A stretch of 64,000 bases of DNA from Serratia nevei (GCF_037948395.1 NZ_CP149940.1:2666001-2730000); one strand, 5' to 3'; shown: positions 25,885 to 35,480, counted from the stretch's first letter. The notes: generated from the sequence alone by a model not told the origin. A program made the numbers and translations.

Positions 25885-26597
25885 AAAAAGCCGTCGCCAT
25901 TCGACACGTCAATTTTGAAAACCTGGGCATCCTCGGTTCCCTGCTCTCGCTGCGTGGCTATCAGATCGACTATTACGATGCCGGCCGCGATGATATTCGT
26001 GCTATCAATAATGAAGAGACCGATCTGTTGGTGGTGCTCGGCGGGCCGATCAGCGCTGCCCAGCACTTTTCCGGCGCGCTGCGCTATGATTTTCTCGACC
26101 ATGAATTGGCGCTGGTCAAACAGCGCCTGGCGCAGCGGCGGCCGACCCTCGGGGTGTGTCTCGGCGCTCAGGTGATCGCCCAGGCGCTGGGCGCCGACGT
26201 GATCTCGCTCGGCGTCAAAGAGATCGGCTTCGCCCCGCTGACCACGCTAGCGGCGGAAGACGACTCGCCGCTGGCGCCGCTGGCCGATACGCCGGTGCTG
26301 CATTGGCACGGCGATATGTTCACGATCCCGGAGGGCGCCCGCTGCCTGGCCGGCACGGCGGTTTGTCCGCATCAGGCCTTCGACTATCAGGGGTTTGCGC
26401 TCGGCCTGCAGTTCCATCTGGAGGCGGATCATCGCGATATCGAACGCTGGCTGATTGGCCATGCCTGCGAGCTGGAACTGGCCGGCGTCGCGCCCCAAAA
26501 CCTGCGCGAACAGGCGGCGCGCCACGGCACACAGCTGGAACAGCGTGCGCGGCAGGTGTTCGCCCGCTGGCTGGATAATAACGAACCAAGGATGTAA
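25881..26597 (+). CDS. Class I glutamine amidotransferase-like protein
   Basis: A 238-residue protein with a complete class I glutamine amidotransferase triad: Cys93 in LGVCLGAQVIAQ and His179/Glu181 in LQFHLEA. LVVLGGPISA forms the oxyanion region. It resembles stand-alone GMP-synthase-like glutaminases (YfeJ type). No partner synthase lies beside it; PdxT-like action would need a PdxS, which is absent here. It sits between a small unknown gene and the PdxK-like gene in one operon. The ammonia acceptor is unknown. Confidence 0.82.
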   Translation: MKKAVAIRHVNFENLGILGSLLSLRGYQIDYYDAGRDDIRAINNEETDLLVVLGGPISAAQHFSGALRYDFLDHELALVKQRLAQRRPTLGVCLGAQVIAQALGADVISLGVKEIGFAPLTTLAAEDDSPLAPLADTPVLHWHGDMFTIPEGARCLAGTAVCPHQAFDYQGFALGLQFHLEADHRDIERWLIGHACELELAGVAPQNLREQAARHGTQLEQRARQVFARWLDNNEPRM

Positions 26598-26600
26598 CTC

Positions 26601-27440
26601 ATGCAACAGACTTCACCCTTACGGTCACCGTCCATCGACGTGATCAGCATTCAATCTCAGGTGGTCTACGGCAGCGTCGGCAACGGTATCGCCTACCGCG
26701 CCCTGCTGAAAAAGGGGCTGGAAGCGCTGCAGGTGCCCAGCGTGCTGTTCGGCTGCCCACCCTATTACGGCAAACCGCACGGTGGCGTCATCTCCGGCGA
26801 GTGGTTCGGCGGCTTTCTCGACGATCTGATCGCCCGCGGCGTGATGAAACGCACCCGGGCGGTGATCGTCGGGTATCTGGGCGACGTGATGCAATGCCAT
26901 ATTCTGGCCAACTGGCTGCAGCGGGTGCGCGCCCTCAATCCGCAGATAAAGATCTATATCGATCCGGTGATGGGCGATTACGGCGAAGGGATCTACGTAG
27001 ATGAGCGCATCGTCAACTGCTATCGCTCGCCGTTCCTGCGGCTGGCCAACGGCCTGACGCCGAACGGTTTCGAACTGGAGCAGCTGTGCGGCCGCTCTTT
27101 GAGCAGCCGGGAGCAGACGCAACACGCCGCGCAGGCGCTGTTGAACGACACCACCGAATGGGTGCTGGTCACCAGCGCGCCGGGCGTGGCACAGCACGAA
27201 GACGAAGTGGGTTTAATGCTGGTCACCCGGCAGGAAGCGCAGTGCTTTACCCATCCGAAGGTCAAATCGGCGGTCAAAGGCACCGGCGATCTGTTCACCG
27301 CACTGCTGGTGAGCCATCTGCTGCACGGCACCGCGCTCGACGCAGCAGTGGTTGCCGCCGGCGGCGAAGTGTGCGACGTGCTGGCCGAAGCGGCGCATTT
27401 CGGTTGGGAAGAGATCGGCAGCCTGCGGGCGTTAACCTAA
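26601..27440 (+). CDS. pdxK: Pyridoxine/pyridoxal/pyridoxamine kinase, PdxK-like
   Basis: A 279-residue ribokinase-fold kinase that phosphorylates B6 vitamers in the cytoplasm. DVISIQSQVVYGSVGNGIA, the EWFGGFL region and the GTGDLF motif (catalytic Asp230) match E. coli PdxK better than PdxY, whose start reads differently (HVVYGHAGN). It begins 3 nt after the amidotransferase gene, with the ribosome binding site inside it. It is probably repressed by the divergent PtsJ-like regulator. Confidence 0.82.
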   Translation: MQQTSPLRSPSIDVISIQSQVVYGSVGNGIAYRALLKKGLEALQVPSVLFGCPPYYGKPHGGVISGEWFGGFLDDLIARGVMKRTRAVIVGYLGDVMQCHILANWLQRVRALNPQIKIYIDPVMGDYGEGIYVDERIVNCYRSPFLRLANGLTPNGFELEQLCGRSLSSREQTQHAAQALLNDTTEWVLVTSAPGVAQHEDEVGLMLVTRQEAQCFTHPKVKSAVKGTGDLFTALLVSHLLHGTALDAAVVAAGGEVCDVLAEAAHFGWEEIGSLRALT

Positions 27441-27892
27441 ACCCTGACCTGGGGCAGCCTGCTGCCCCGCCTCATCCGTCTTGATTGCTCACCGTGGCAA
27501 TCATTCCGCTGCGAATTTTATTTATTACTCCGTCAATGATGCGCACAGTAATGATAAATTAATTCACTATATATAAAAGATTAAACAACTAATGATTAGA
27601 ACCATTTAAAATCATAACCACACTCAACACATTGATTTATTAAAATTAAAGCCAATAAGAAAATAAAAACCGCAAAAAACATTCTGTTTTTTTGATTTCT
27701 TAAACTATTCCTCCTCTTTTACAACGCCGTGATTTTATTGATTATCTGTTATGCAAGAATAAACACTTAATTTATTTTTATGTATGTGTTGCTTTTTCAA
27801 GCGCCATTGCTATTGTTGAATGTGAGTAAAACGCGGCGACAAAGCGATTCACCACCTCCTTTTTATACCATCCTGCGTATAAGGATCTGACT
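27441..27892. other. 452-bp AT-rich intergenic region upstream of the nine-gene island
   Basis: No convincing gene. It begins with a GC hairpin (GGGGCAG/CTGCCCC, 27451-27468) that may end the pdxK transcript. About 300 bp of strongly AT-rich DNA follows, in sharp contrast to both flanks. Such composition is typical of H-NS-bound promoters ahead of acquired genes. AAGGA before the ATG at 27893 is the first ribosome binding site of the island. No clear single promoter could be chosen. Confidence 0.6.
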
Positions 27893-28417
27893 ATGCCTAT
27901 TAAAAAGTATGTCATTCTTGATAGCGCGCCCAAAGCTGTCGGCAATTCCGATTTTATTCTATTAGGGTTAAAGAACGAAGGTTTTGCCAGAGGTTGCCCG
28001 ATGTTATTTGGCGGCACCGCCGATGCTAAAGATGGCCCGGTCGATGGAAAAAACTTTGCGTTGAATGTAATAAAAAGAGAAACCTGGGAAGAAACCAATC
28101 AAAATATCGGCGTGGAACAGGTGGTAAGATATCAGGTTTACCCCAATGACATCAGCGTTTATACCAGTAAAGACTTCACTTTCACCGGGAAAGTGGCCAT
28201 TGGCGGTGAGTTTGCCTGGATTCGGAAAGTGAGCAAAGGCAAAATAAAAACCTATTTTAAAAACAAACCCGCTGCCACTAAAGACATGTTTGCTCAAGAG
28301 CTTTATGCAATGACGCTGGATGTCGATATTGAACCCACCGATGCGGAATTCGAACAGTATTTATCTTCAGATTGCCTGAGCGCCATTTACGCTTACTGTA
28401 AAGAAACCTGCAAATAA
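27893..28417 (+). CDS. Degenerate Nudix-domain protein, first gene of the island
   Basis: A 174-residue protein with a partial Nudix box: Gly48, then Asn54 in place of the usual Glu, RETWEET (Arg62, Glu63, Glu66, Glu67) and Asn69 where Gly is usual. The metal-binding Glu residues are kept, so it could still hydrolyse a nucleoside diphosphate-linked or prenyl diphosphate substrate, but two consensus positions are altered. AAGGA precedes the ATG. The gene is more AT-rich than the rest of the island. Its function in the cluster is unknown. Confidence 0.68.
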   Translation: MPIKKYVILDSAPKAVGNSDFILLGLKNEGFARGCPMLFGGTADAKDGPVDGKNFALNVIKRETWEETNQNIGVEQVVRYQVYPNDISVYTSKDFTFTGKVAIGGEFAWIRKVSKGKIKTYFKNKPAATKDMFAQELYAMTLDVDIEPTDAEFEQYLSSDCLSAIYAYCKETCK

Positions 28418-28436
28418 CGCCTGTTAAAAACGATGG

Positions 28437-28458
28437 GCACGCCATGATGATGGCGTGC
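28437..28458 (+). repeat. Strong hairpin between the Nudix and Hint genes
   Basis: A perfect 9-bp stem (GCACGCCAT/ATGGCGTGC) closes a GATG tetraloop, with an extra GAT/ATC pairing outside. No T run follows. It may be a partial terminator or an mRNA processing site that sets the expression of the first gene apart from the next eight. Confidence 0.7.
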
Positions 28459-28496
28459 ATCTCTGGCAATGCCATTAATTTATTGGTGCCGATATT

Positions 28497-30104
28497 ATGC
28501 TCGCAAAAGATTATACGTCAGATGAGAAACGCATCGTAAAAAACGTTATCGACCAATACGAGAACAGCGGCGTATTTCTTATCGAGCCAGGCGATCCGGT
28601 TTTAACCGAATTTTATGATATTCAATTAAAACTGGCCGGCGTCACCGCCGCCGCCGCACCGCAATTCACCCAGCTCTGGCAGCAGACGAAACGCGTCAAA
28701 CGGGTCGCAGGCCGGATGAGCGAGGCCAACACCAGCGGCGCTCAGCCGGTGTACAGCATCGTCAGGCTGGATTCCACCGACGGTAAACGTTATCAAACCG
28801 ACGCCATCGGCTCTCTGCCGGTTCAGGCGACCAATGTGACGCAAACCCTCGGCCTGTTCGACGGCGGCGCCGATAACGTCGGCAAGGTGGAATACAAAAG
28901 CGACTACGTTTACACGGCGGACTGCACCATCGGTGCCAGCGGTGACTATCCGCAAAGCCAGACCGGCGGCAGCTTTCCGGTTACGGTGATCTATACCTTC
29001 GCGCAAACGGTCGGCCAGCAAACCGTTTACGGCGCCGAAATCGTCACGACGCAAAGCTACCCGAAAGAAATGATCAACGATTCCCCGAGGAATCTGTATA
29101 ACCAGCGCATGATCAAGATTTGCCTGACGCGTGACGATGGCGACTGTGATTATCGCACCGGCTACGATCAGGACGGCACGGTTAAAGTGCCGATAAAAGG
29201 CAACATCACCTATTTTGGCAATATTGATCTCAGCAATGGCAAGCCGGTCAACGCCAGCAATACCATTTATCTTATCCGCACCCGTGCCGGCGGCGATCCG
29301 ATCACCCCTTACGGCGGCTATAATATTTTTAATTCTGCCGCAACCCGAATCAGCGGAAATAACATCACCTGGGATCTTGACTGGCTGAAATTCAACCGCG
29401 TCGATTTTGAATCCGGTGAGATGGTTTATTACGTTTTTAAAATTACGCTTGATGTCGAAGGCCGCAGCATCGCCGCCTTTATTACTAACGCGCCCAAAGA
29501 AAGCGATCCGGATCGCCGCCTGCTCAATACCGTACAAATCAAACCGATGCAGATTATTTATGGCTGCCTGGCAGAGGATACGTTGATTTTAATGCAGGAT
29601 GGGACAGAAAAGCCGATAAATGCCCTCACGGCAGATGAATTCGTTATTTGCGGCAATAACTACCCCAGACGCATTGAGAATATCACCACGGGGCAGGAGC
29701 AGCATTACATTGACATTACCGCCCGCGACCAGGCGGCACGTGAATATCGCATAAAAGCCAGCCTGGGGCACCCTTTCGTCACCGCAAACGGTATTTGTCT
29801 CGCCCGTGAATTGACCTCAGGCATGCGTCTTAAAACTCGGCACGGTGAGTGCGAAATTACCGCCCTCTCTCTCCAGTCCGGTGAGTTAACCGTCTATAAC
29901 CTGCAACTCAGCGCTGACTCTCCGCTGCAAAAAACGCAATGCGCCCTCAGTACTTTTTATGCTAACGGCGTGCTGGTCGGTGACGCGCTGGTTCAACACC
30001 TCTATGAAGACGAATATCACCAACGCCCTAAAAACGTGCTGAAAACGCTGCCTGCCGAGTGGCACCAGGATTACCACAATATGATCAATGCAGCGGAAGA
30101 ATAA
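28497..30104 (+). CDS. Hint-domain (hedgehog/intein-type) protein
   Basis: A 535-residue protein. The first 355 residues are beta-rich and of unknown family, with no signal peptide. The last 180 form a Hint domain: Cys357 in GCLAEDTLILMQDG (block A), SLGHPF with His425 (block B, S in place of T), GICLARELTSGMRL, and VYNLQLS...FYANGVLVGD at the end. In inteins the last motif ends His-Asn; here it is Gly-Asp, so protein splicing is unlikely. Cleavage or ester/thioester transfer at Cys357, as in hedgehog and bacterial intein-like domains, is plausible. The ribosome binding site is weak (GGTG). Confidence 0.75.
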   Translation: MLAKDYTSDEKRIVKNVIDQYENSGVFLIEPGDPVLTEFYDIQLKLAGVTAAAAPQFTQLWQQTKRVKRVAGRMSEANTSGAQPVYSIVRLDSTDGKRYQTDAIGSLPVQATNVTQTLGLFDGGADNVGKVEYKSDYVYTADCTIGASGDYPQSQTGGSFPVTVIYTFAQTVGQQTVYGAEIVTTQSYPKEMINDSPRNLYNQRMIKICLTRDDGDCDYRTGYDQDGTVKVPIKGNITYFGNIDLSNGKPVNASNTIYLIRTRAGGDPITPYGGYNIFNSAATRISGNNITWDLDWLKFNRVDFESGEMVYYVFKITLDVEGRSIAAFITNAPKESDPDRRLLNTVQIKPMQIIYGCLAEDTLILMQDGTEKPINALTADEFVICGNNYPRRIENITTGQEQHYIDITARDQAAREYRIKASLGHPFVTANGICLARELTSGMRLKTRHGECEITALSLQSGELTVYNLQLSADSPLQKTQCALSTFYANGVLVGDALVQHLYEDEYHQRPKNVLKTLPAEWHQDYHNMINAAEE

Positions 30105-30108
30105 TATC

Positions 30109-31863
30109 ATGTATGAAGGCTACCCCGACTTCCAGCGCATTATTATCTGCGATGCTCAACGTTTCGTCGCCGCGTATCGGCAAAACGACGCCTATTATTT
30201 ATATCCTCAGGCGCTCAGCATTCTGGCGGCCGACCCGTTGGCTTTCTCGCTGGATATCGTGCGCAGCTACAGTACCGAAAGCCTCTACGGCTGGCTGAAT
30301 TTCACCACGCAATTGCAGTTCGCCGGTGAACAAAGCCTGCAGGTATTCAAGCAACAGTATCCGGATTGTGCGGTGAAGGCGCTGCCGGTCTTGCCTGGCA
30401 GCCTGGGATTCGACGTGCCTATCGACTACCACAGCGAACTGTACGGCCGGCACTACGACACCACCTGGTATTCGGCACAGTGCAGTCAATTCATCATTCT
30501 GCTCAATGCGGCAAGCACTCAGTTGATCGAGCGCACCCTGCTCGATGAGACGATAGGCTTCAACGCGCGTCTGGACGGTTTCGTCGAAGGCGTATCGCCG
30601 CGTCTGGCCTACCGGGTGGAATTTGATGCCCGTGCGCTGATCCTGGCCCTGGCCGCCGGCGTGGAAGGTGCCCATGCCGTGGGCGATACCGGGATTGTCT
30701 TTCCCTATGACGGGCTGACCCTCTACCTCAGCCGCAACCTCACCCGCTTGCCGCTCGACATCGACCCACCGCCACCGGCTAACGATCCGGCCGGGGATCT
30801 GTTGCTCAGCCAGGCTTTGCTCGATCGGCTATACAACCTGTACGGTGCGCCGTCTGCCGGCCCCGCCGCCGGCAATGTGGCGCAGATCCTTCTGACGCCG
30901 CCCCCGCATACCGGCCGGACCCGGTGCGATCTGGCCAATGTCGCGCTGACTCAGCGGCCACTTTGCTTCACGTTGGATCCGTTCGCCGCCGCGCAGCAGA
31001 TCGCCAAAGTTTCGCCCGATACCATTATTCATCGTACCACCGCACCGCCGCTGCCGGCGGGAGAGCGAGAGATCAACGTCTTTTACGCCTACCCGCTGGG
31101 GCTGCAATCCGGCGTTACGATCGATATTCAGCTGACCGTACCGCCCGGCAATATCTACCCGATCGAGCAAACGCAAACGCTGGCGCTGCGCCCCGACCGC
31201 ACCTGGTTAACCTTCAAGTTTCACAACAGCGCGCTGGATGCACAGCCGTTTTTCTACCAGATCCGCGTGAATTACCCGCAAGACGGCGTTTACCGCACGT
31301 TGCCCGGCGAACAACGTCGCTGCGACGAGGATAACCTGGTACTGGATTACGCCGCGCTGCCTTGCCGCTTCCTGACCCTTTATCTCGACCCAACGTTCGC
31401 CCAGCAAAGCCGACTTGGCGGCCCCTATTACTCCGCCGACTGGCGCCAAACGTGGGCGCTCAGCGCATCGGCGCCCTATTTCAGCGCACCGATCCTGGGC
31501 GACCCGACTTTTGCCGAGGCGACCGCCTATTCGCTTTCCGGCGACGGCGCCGTCCCGTTACCCGCCCCGATCGTGCAAAACGCCACCATCGGCGCCTACA
31601 GTTTTCCGCAGTTCGGCGCACAGCAGGCGACGATCACCGTTCGGCTGCCGCCGCAGTCGCTCAGCGCCGTACTGAGTTTTCAGCCGCAGGACAGCGAGCG
31701 CACCAGCGACCGCACTTTTACGCATTCGCAGCCGAGCTTCGTCTACAAATGGAACGTCACCTCCATTTTCGCCGCCGGCTTCCGCTACAAGACTCCCACT
31801 GGCCCCTGGTCGCCTTATGTCACCGGCGACCAAACGATCGATATCAAGGGTGATACACCATGA
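30109..31863 (+). CDS. Island paralogue 1, beta-rich protein of unknown function
   Basis: A 584-residue protein without signal peptide or membrane helix. Two blocks appear in the other large island proteins. Block A (about 28-70) is AYYLYPQALSIL... ending NFTTQL. Block B (about 122-175) has FIILLNAASTQLIERTLLDE followed by PRLAYRVEFDA. The rest is a series of predicted beta strands (VNVFYAYPLGL-like segments, RTWLTFKFHN, FYQIRVNYPQDG), suggesting tandem beta-sandwich modules. A Pro-rich linker (DIDPPPPANDP) divides it near residue 220. I chose the ATG at 30109 because of GGAAG upstream. The gap to the Hint gene is 4 nt. Confidence 0.62.
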   Translation: MYEGYPDFQRIIICDAQRFVAAYRQNDAYYLYPQALSILAADPLAFSLDIVRSYSTESLYGWLNFTTQLQFAGEQSLQVFKQQYPDCAVKALPVLPGSLGFDVPIDYHSELYGRHYDTTWYSAQCSQFIILLNAASTQLIERTLLDETIGFNARLDGFVEGVSPRLAYRVEFDARALILALAAGVEGAHAVGDTGIVFPYDGLTLYLSRNLTRLPLDIDPPPPANDPAGDLLLSQALLDRLYNLYGAPSAGPAAGNVAQILLTPPPHTGRTRCDLANVALTQRPLCFTLDPFAAAQQIAKVSPDTIIHRTTAPPLPAGEREINVFYAYPLGLQSGVTIDIQLTVPPGNIYPIEQTQTLALRPDRTWLTFKFHNSALDAQPFFYQIRVNYPQDGVYRTLPGEQRRCDEDNLVLDYAALPCRFLTLYLDPTFAQQSRLGGPYYSADWRQTWALSASAPYFSAPILGDPTFAEATAYSLSGDGAVPLPAPIVQNATIGAYSFPQFGAQQATITVRLPPQSLSAVLSFQPQDSERTSDRTFTHSQPSFVYKWNVTSIFAAGFRYKTPTGPWSPYVTGDQTIDIKGDTP

Positions 31864-33290
31864 CCGACGAATTGGATCCGCAACGTACGTTGCAAAACTT
31901 CTTTCTTCTTGACCGCGCGCTGGCGTTTCACGACCAAACGCGCCCCAGCGGCTGTTACACCTACGGCAGCTATACGCCGCAGGTGGTGCAGGAAACGCCG
32001 GCCGGCAAGATCAGCTCGCTGCATTTGCTGACCAGCCCCGGCGGCGGCCTGGCGACCTTCATTGCACCGAAGCTGCCGGTCGACAGGGCTGCGATCGAGG
32101 ACTATATCCGCCGCCATTTCGTCCCCGCTCCGGAAACCATCACCCTGGAGCAGGAGGAGATCCAGCAATCGCTGTGGCTGCACTTCGCGCAGCGGCCGGC
32201 TGCTGCCGCCTACAGCGTCGAATTTGAACAGTCCAAAATGGCGTTGACCCATGAGGAGTCTGGCCGGCTGGCGGGCGCGATCCAGGGAACAAAAGACCAG
32301 GTCTATTTTCTCACCCGCAGCCGATTCAGCGTCGACAGCCGCGTCAATGCCCGTTTGCAGGCCGATTGGGTCGCGTTTGTTACCCTGGCCTTCAACGAGC
32401 AGGCGCGGCAACCGGAAGCGATCGCCAGGCTGTTGAACCAACAAATCGACGCCGGCGTCGTCATTGTGCAAGCGCAGTTCGACAATGCGCCTTCAGAGCA
32501 GACGCAAGCTCGCGTTCGCCAGGCGTTGGTAAACACCGCCTCACTGCTGATCGCCAACACGCTACGCAATATCTCGTCGCCAGAACAAATCCCCAACAAG
32601 CTGAATTACCAGATCGAATACGACGACACCGTGCCCCAGCGCTATCTGCTGGAGCAGCAACGCGACATTGCCGAACTGCTGAATCGGCTGCCGGCCGACG
32701 GCATCATCTCCTTTACCGCTACGCCCCTGCCGGAACCCAGCAGGCCGGATAAGCCGATCGAGCCTCAACGCTGCACCGTCAGCCTGGGATTTGATCCGAA
32801 AGGCTTCAATATCATGGCGATAGAGTTGCGCTGGGCAGATCAACAGGCGCCGATGGCGTGGCCCAGCTTCCCGCCAGTGACGCTGGAAACGACAGCGGCG
32901 GTGAGCGATATCGCACTCAAGGTGACCTTCGCCGATTACACCAGTTTCGAGAGCCGGCTGGCGTGGCAGAACGCCATCGCGCTGACGCCGCAGGATGTGG
33001 GTTTCTATAGCCTGCTGTTCGACGCCGAGTCTCTGAAGTCCGAATTCAAAACGATCTCCGGCAGCGCCAGCTATCTCCCGGCGGGCCAGGGCAAGAAACA
33101 AAACTTCACCTTCGCCTTTTCCGCCGCGCAGTGGCAGGCCATCTGGTGGATCAACGCCCATGCCGCCGGCCTCAACGGCCGGGTGGACTATCGCTGGCAA
33201 GGGAAAACGGCGGCGCTATTCCCCAAAAACTACGACTCCGGCCCCCTGCAGGCCACCACCGGCCCCATCAAACTGCAATACCACAAGTGA
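31860..33290 (+). CDS. Island paralogue 2, beta-rich protein of unknown function
   Basis: A 476-residue soluble protein that overlaps paralogue 1 by 4 bp, so translation is coupled. Block A-like sequence lies at about 33-72 (CYTYGSYTPQVVQETPAGKI) and block B-like at about 118-180 (YSVEFEQSKMALTHEESGRLAGAI, then RVNARLQADWVAF). The C-terminal half is again beta-rich (RCTVSLGFDPKGFNIMAIELRW). No catalytic motif was recognised. It looks like the most diverged member of the set. Confidence 0.6.
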   Translation: MTDELDPQRTLQNFFLLDRALAFHDQTRPSGCYTYGSYTPQVVQETPAGKISSLHLLTSPGGGLATFIAPKLPVDRAAIEDYIRRHFVPAPETITLEQEEIQQSLWLHFAQRPAAAAYSVEFEQSKMALTHEESGRLAGAIQGTKDQVYFLTRSRFSVDSRVNARLQADWVAFVTLAFNEQARQPEAIARLLNQQIDAGVVIVQAQFDNAPSEQTQARVRQALVNTASLLIANTLRNISSPEQIPNKLNYQIEYDDTVPQRYLLEQQRDIAELLNRLPADGIISFTATPLPEPSRPDKPIEPQRCTVSLGFDPKGFNIMAIELRWADQQAPMAWPSFPPVTLETTAAVSDIALKVTFADYTSFESRLAWQNAIALTPQDVGFYSLLFDAESLKSEFKTISGSASYLPAGQGKKQNFTFAFSAAQWQAIWWINAHAAGLNGRVDYRWQGKTAALFPKNYDSGPLQATTGPIKLQYHK

Positions 33291-33311
33291 CATAAACAAG
33301 AGGACCGCCCT

Positions 33312-35468
33312 ATGTTAACCACCGCTTTGCAGCAATCGATAAAAATCGACGTCACCGAGTATTTGGGCGTCAAGGAATACGCGTATACCTGCTACGGCGA
33401 CAGCGACAGCAAGGATATCTTCTATGTGGTGCCGGAGATCCCGGTGTTTGCCAAACGGGATACCAATACGCCGAGCTTCATGTTTTACAAATACCGCAGC
33501 GAAGATACGCAAGGCGGCTACGCGCAATTCACCGTGCAGCTGCCGCAGCCGAATGCGGAAATGAAAGACCGCATCCGCCTGCAGCTGTATAACGGCCTTG
33601 GCAGAAAAGACGGCCCGCTGGATAAAAAATCCAAGCTCATTGTCGACTACATCAAGGCAAAACAGGCCTATGAAGCGGACCCGGAAAACAACACCAAGAA
33701 GACCGCGATGGACCAGGCGCAGAAGAATACCGGCCTGAGCGATGAACAGCTCAACCGGTTTGTCGCGCTCTACGACGGCAACAAGGGCGACGATCAATTC
33801 CTCAGCGAACTGATGCCGGCGGACGCTGCAAAAATCGAACTGATGCAGCCGCGCTACACCTCGGCGCAGGCCATGCTGATCCTCGACGGCAACGATAAGT
33901 TCTATCGCCAGATCCCAACGCCGCTGTCCCCCTCCGGCCTCGGCGACAACAATACCGTGTTCAGCCTGTCGCTGACCGGGGAAGGCGCCACGCTGTTTGA
34001 ACAGGTGCTGAAAGGCACCGATAAAAACGCCAGCGTCGGCGTGCGCTTCGACCTCTCCCTGGATGCCTCCATGTCGGCGGCCAAAGTGATCGTCACCTAC
34101 AACAGCGAGCAGGCCAAGTCCGTAGCGCAAACCATCAACTACCACACCTGGTCGGCCGACGAGAAAAAGATCGAGCAGGAGTTTTACGCCAAGGAAGCGA
34201 TCAAGGTGGACGTGCGGATCGGGTTGACGGCGCAAGAAATGGGCATGGAACCCGCCGCCTATGATAAATGGAAGGAAAGTCTGCGGAACTGGGGGCAACA
34301 GCAGGTCGAGCAGATCCTGAGCAGCCAAACCGGCATCGACATGAGTCTCAATTTGCTGAACGACGCCGGCAGCTTCGAAAAATTCCAGTCCAAAATCTCG
34401 CAAACCCAGAGCTTCAGCCGCGAATATGAAGAGAACGCCGTGGTGTCCTCCACCATTTATCCGCAAACTCAGCTGCCGTCGATACGCTCAATCGTCGGCG
34501 AAGCCGATTTGGATCAGTACTTCAAAGAGTACGATCTCCACGACCCGTTCTATCAGTACATCCAGCCGGAGTTCTTCGTCACCGAAGACATGGCCAAGTA
34601 TGACATCGCCAATATCGTGGTCACCGCGATATACGACGACGATCTCAAGAGCACGCTGACCTTTACGCCGAAGGATCCGGGGCCGAAGAAAACCGACAAA
34701 TGGTTTATCAAACCCGAGCTCGGCCGCGCCTACCGTTATCATTACACCGTCAACTTCACCGGCATGCAGGCCAGACCTTACCTGTCTGGGGACATCCAGG
34801 TCAAAGACGATCTGGTGGTCACCATCAACGCGGCGCAAAGCGGCATCGTCTACGCAGATATCTCCACCCTGCTCAACCCGCTGGGCTGGGAGGTCTTCAG
34901 CCAGGTCGTGGTCAAGACCCAGTACGAAGACAAAGAGCACAGCGTGCCGCTCAAGCAATACACCCAGGTGATCAGCGACAAGAACCCGCCGGTGCCGTTT
35001 ATTTATCCGATCGGCACCAACGTGGAAAAGCCGCTTTATTATTCGGCCGACTACTATGCGCTGGACGGCGACAGCCTGACCTACCTCCCGCCGGGCGTGG
35101 AAAGCAACCCGCAGCTGCCCGGCTATGGCGAAACGCGCGGCAATCAGATCCTGATCGCCAACGCCCTGCCGAAGCAGCAGAAATACACCATCATCTTCAA
35201 ACCGTCGCAAAAAGACGTTTCGCTGATCACCTTCGAGATGACGGTGAACTACCCGAAATGGGACTTCTCGCAAACGCAGCCCATTGCGTTAACCGAGTTC
35301 GACACCAAGTCACTCACGCAGTACCTGACATTCAACCTGATGCAGCAAGAGAAAGGCAACGAGCCGCAGATCAGCTACACCGCCACGGTCTATTACGGCG
35401 ATAACCAGGAGAAAACCGTCACCAAGCCGATCACGGGCACCAGCACCATCGTGGTCGTGACCTTCTGA
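33312..35468 (+). CDS. Island paralogue 3, large beta-rich protein of unknown function
   Basis: A 718-residue protein, the largest of the island. Block A (36-76) reads IFYVVPEIPVFAKRD...FMFYKYRSEDTQGGYAQFTV and aligns well with paralogue 5. Block B (209-266) reads NNTVFSLSLTGEGATLFEQV followed by VRFDLSLDASMSAAKVIVTY. A long helical, charged insert (about 85-175 and 270-400) separates the strands. The C-terminus has two or three repeats of a W-(x)5-V-x-V-x-x-x-Y beta module (LGWEVFSQVVVKTQY, SLITFEMTVNYPKWDF). No signal peptide. AGAGGA precedes the ATG. Confidence 0.62.
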   Translation: MLTTALQQSIKIDVTEYLGVKEYAYTCYGDSDSKDIFYVVPEIPVFAKRDTNTPSFMFYKYRSEDTQGGYAQFTVQLPQPNAEMKDRIRLQLYNGLGRKDGPLDKKSKLIVDYIKAKQAYEADPENNTKKTAMDQAQKNTGLSDEQLNRFVALYDGNKGDDQFLSELMPADAAKIELMQPRYTSAQAMLILDGNDKFYRQIPTPLSPSGLGDNNTVFSLSLTGEGATLFEQVLKGTDKNASVGVRFDLSLDASMSAAKVIVTYNSEQAKSVAQTINYHTWSADEKKIEQEFYAKEAIKVDVRIGLTAQEMGMEPAAYDKWKESLRNWGQQQVEQILSSQTGIDMSLNLLNDAGSFEKFQSKISQTQSFSREYEENAVVSSTIYPQTQLPSIRSIVGEADLDQYFKEYDLHDPFYQYIQPEFFVTEDMAKYDIANIVVTAIYDDDLKSTLTFTPKDPGPKKTDKWFIKPELGRAYRYHYTVNFTGMQARPYLSGDIQVKDDLVVTINAAQSGIVYADISTLLNPLGWEVFSQVVVKTQYEDKEHSVPLKQYTQVISDKNPPVPFIYPIGTNVEKPLYYSADYYALDGDSLTYLPPGVESNPQLPGYGETRGNQILIANALPKQQKYTIIFKPSQKDVSLITFEMTVNYPKWDFSQTQPIALTEFDTKSLTQYLTFNLMQQEKGNEPQISYTATVYYGDNQEKTVTKPITGTSTIVVVTF

Positions 35469-35480
35469 CGGCCGGTCTCC

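Noticed and set aside
26601..27440. Assignment of the B6 kinase as PdxY
   Set aside because: SQVVYGSVGN and the EWFGGFL region fit PdxK better than PdxY, and the PtsJ-like neighbour supports PdxK.
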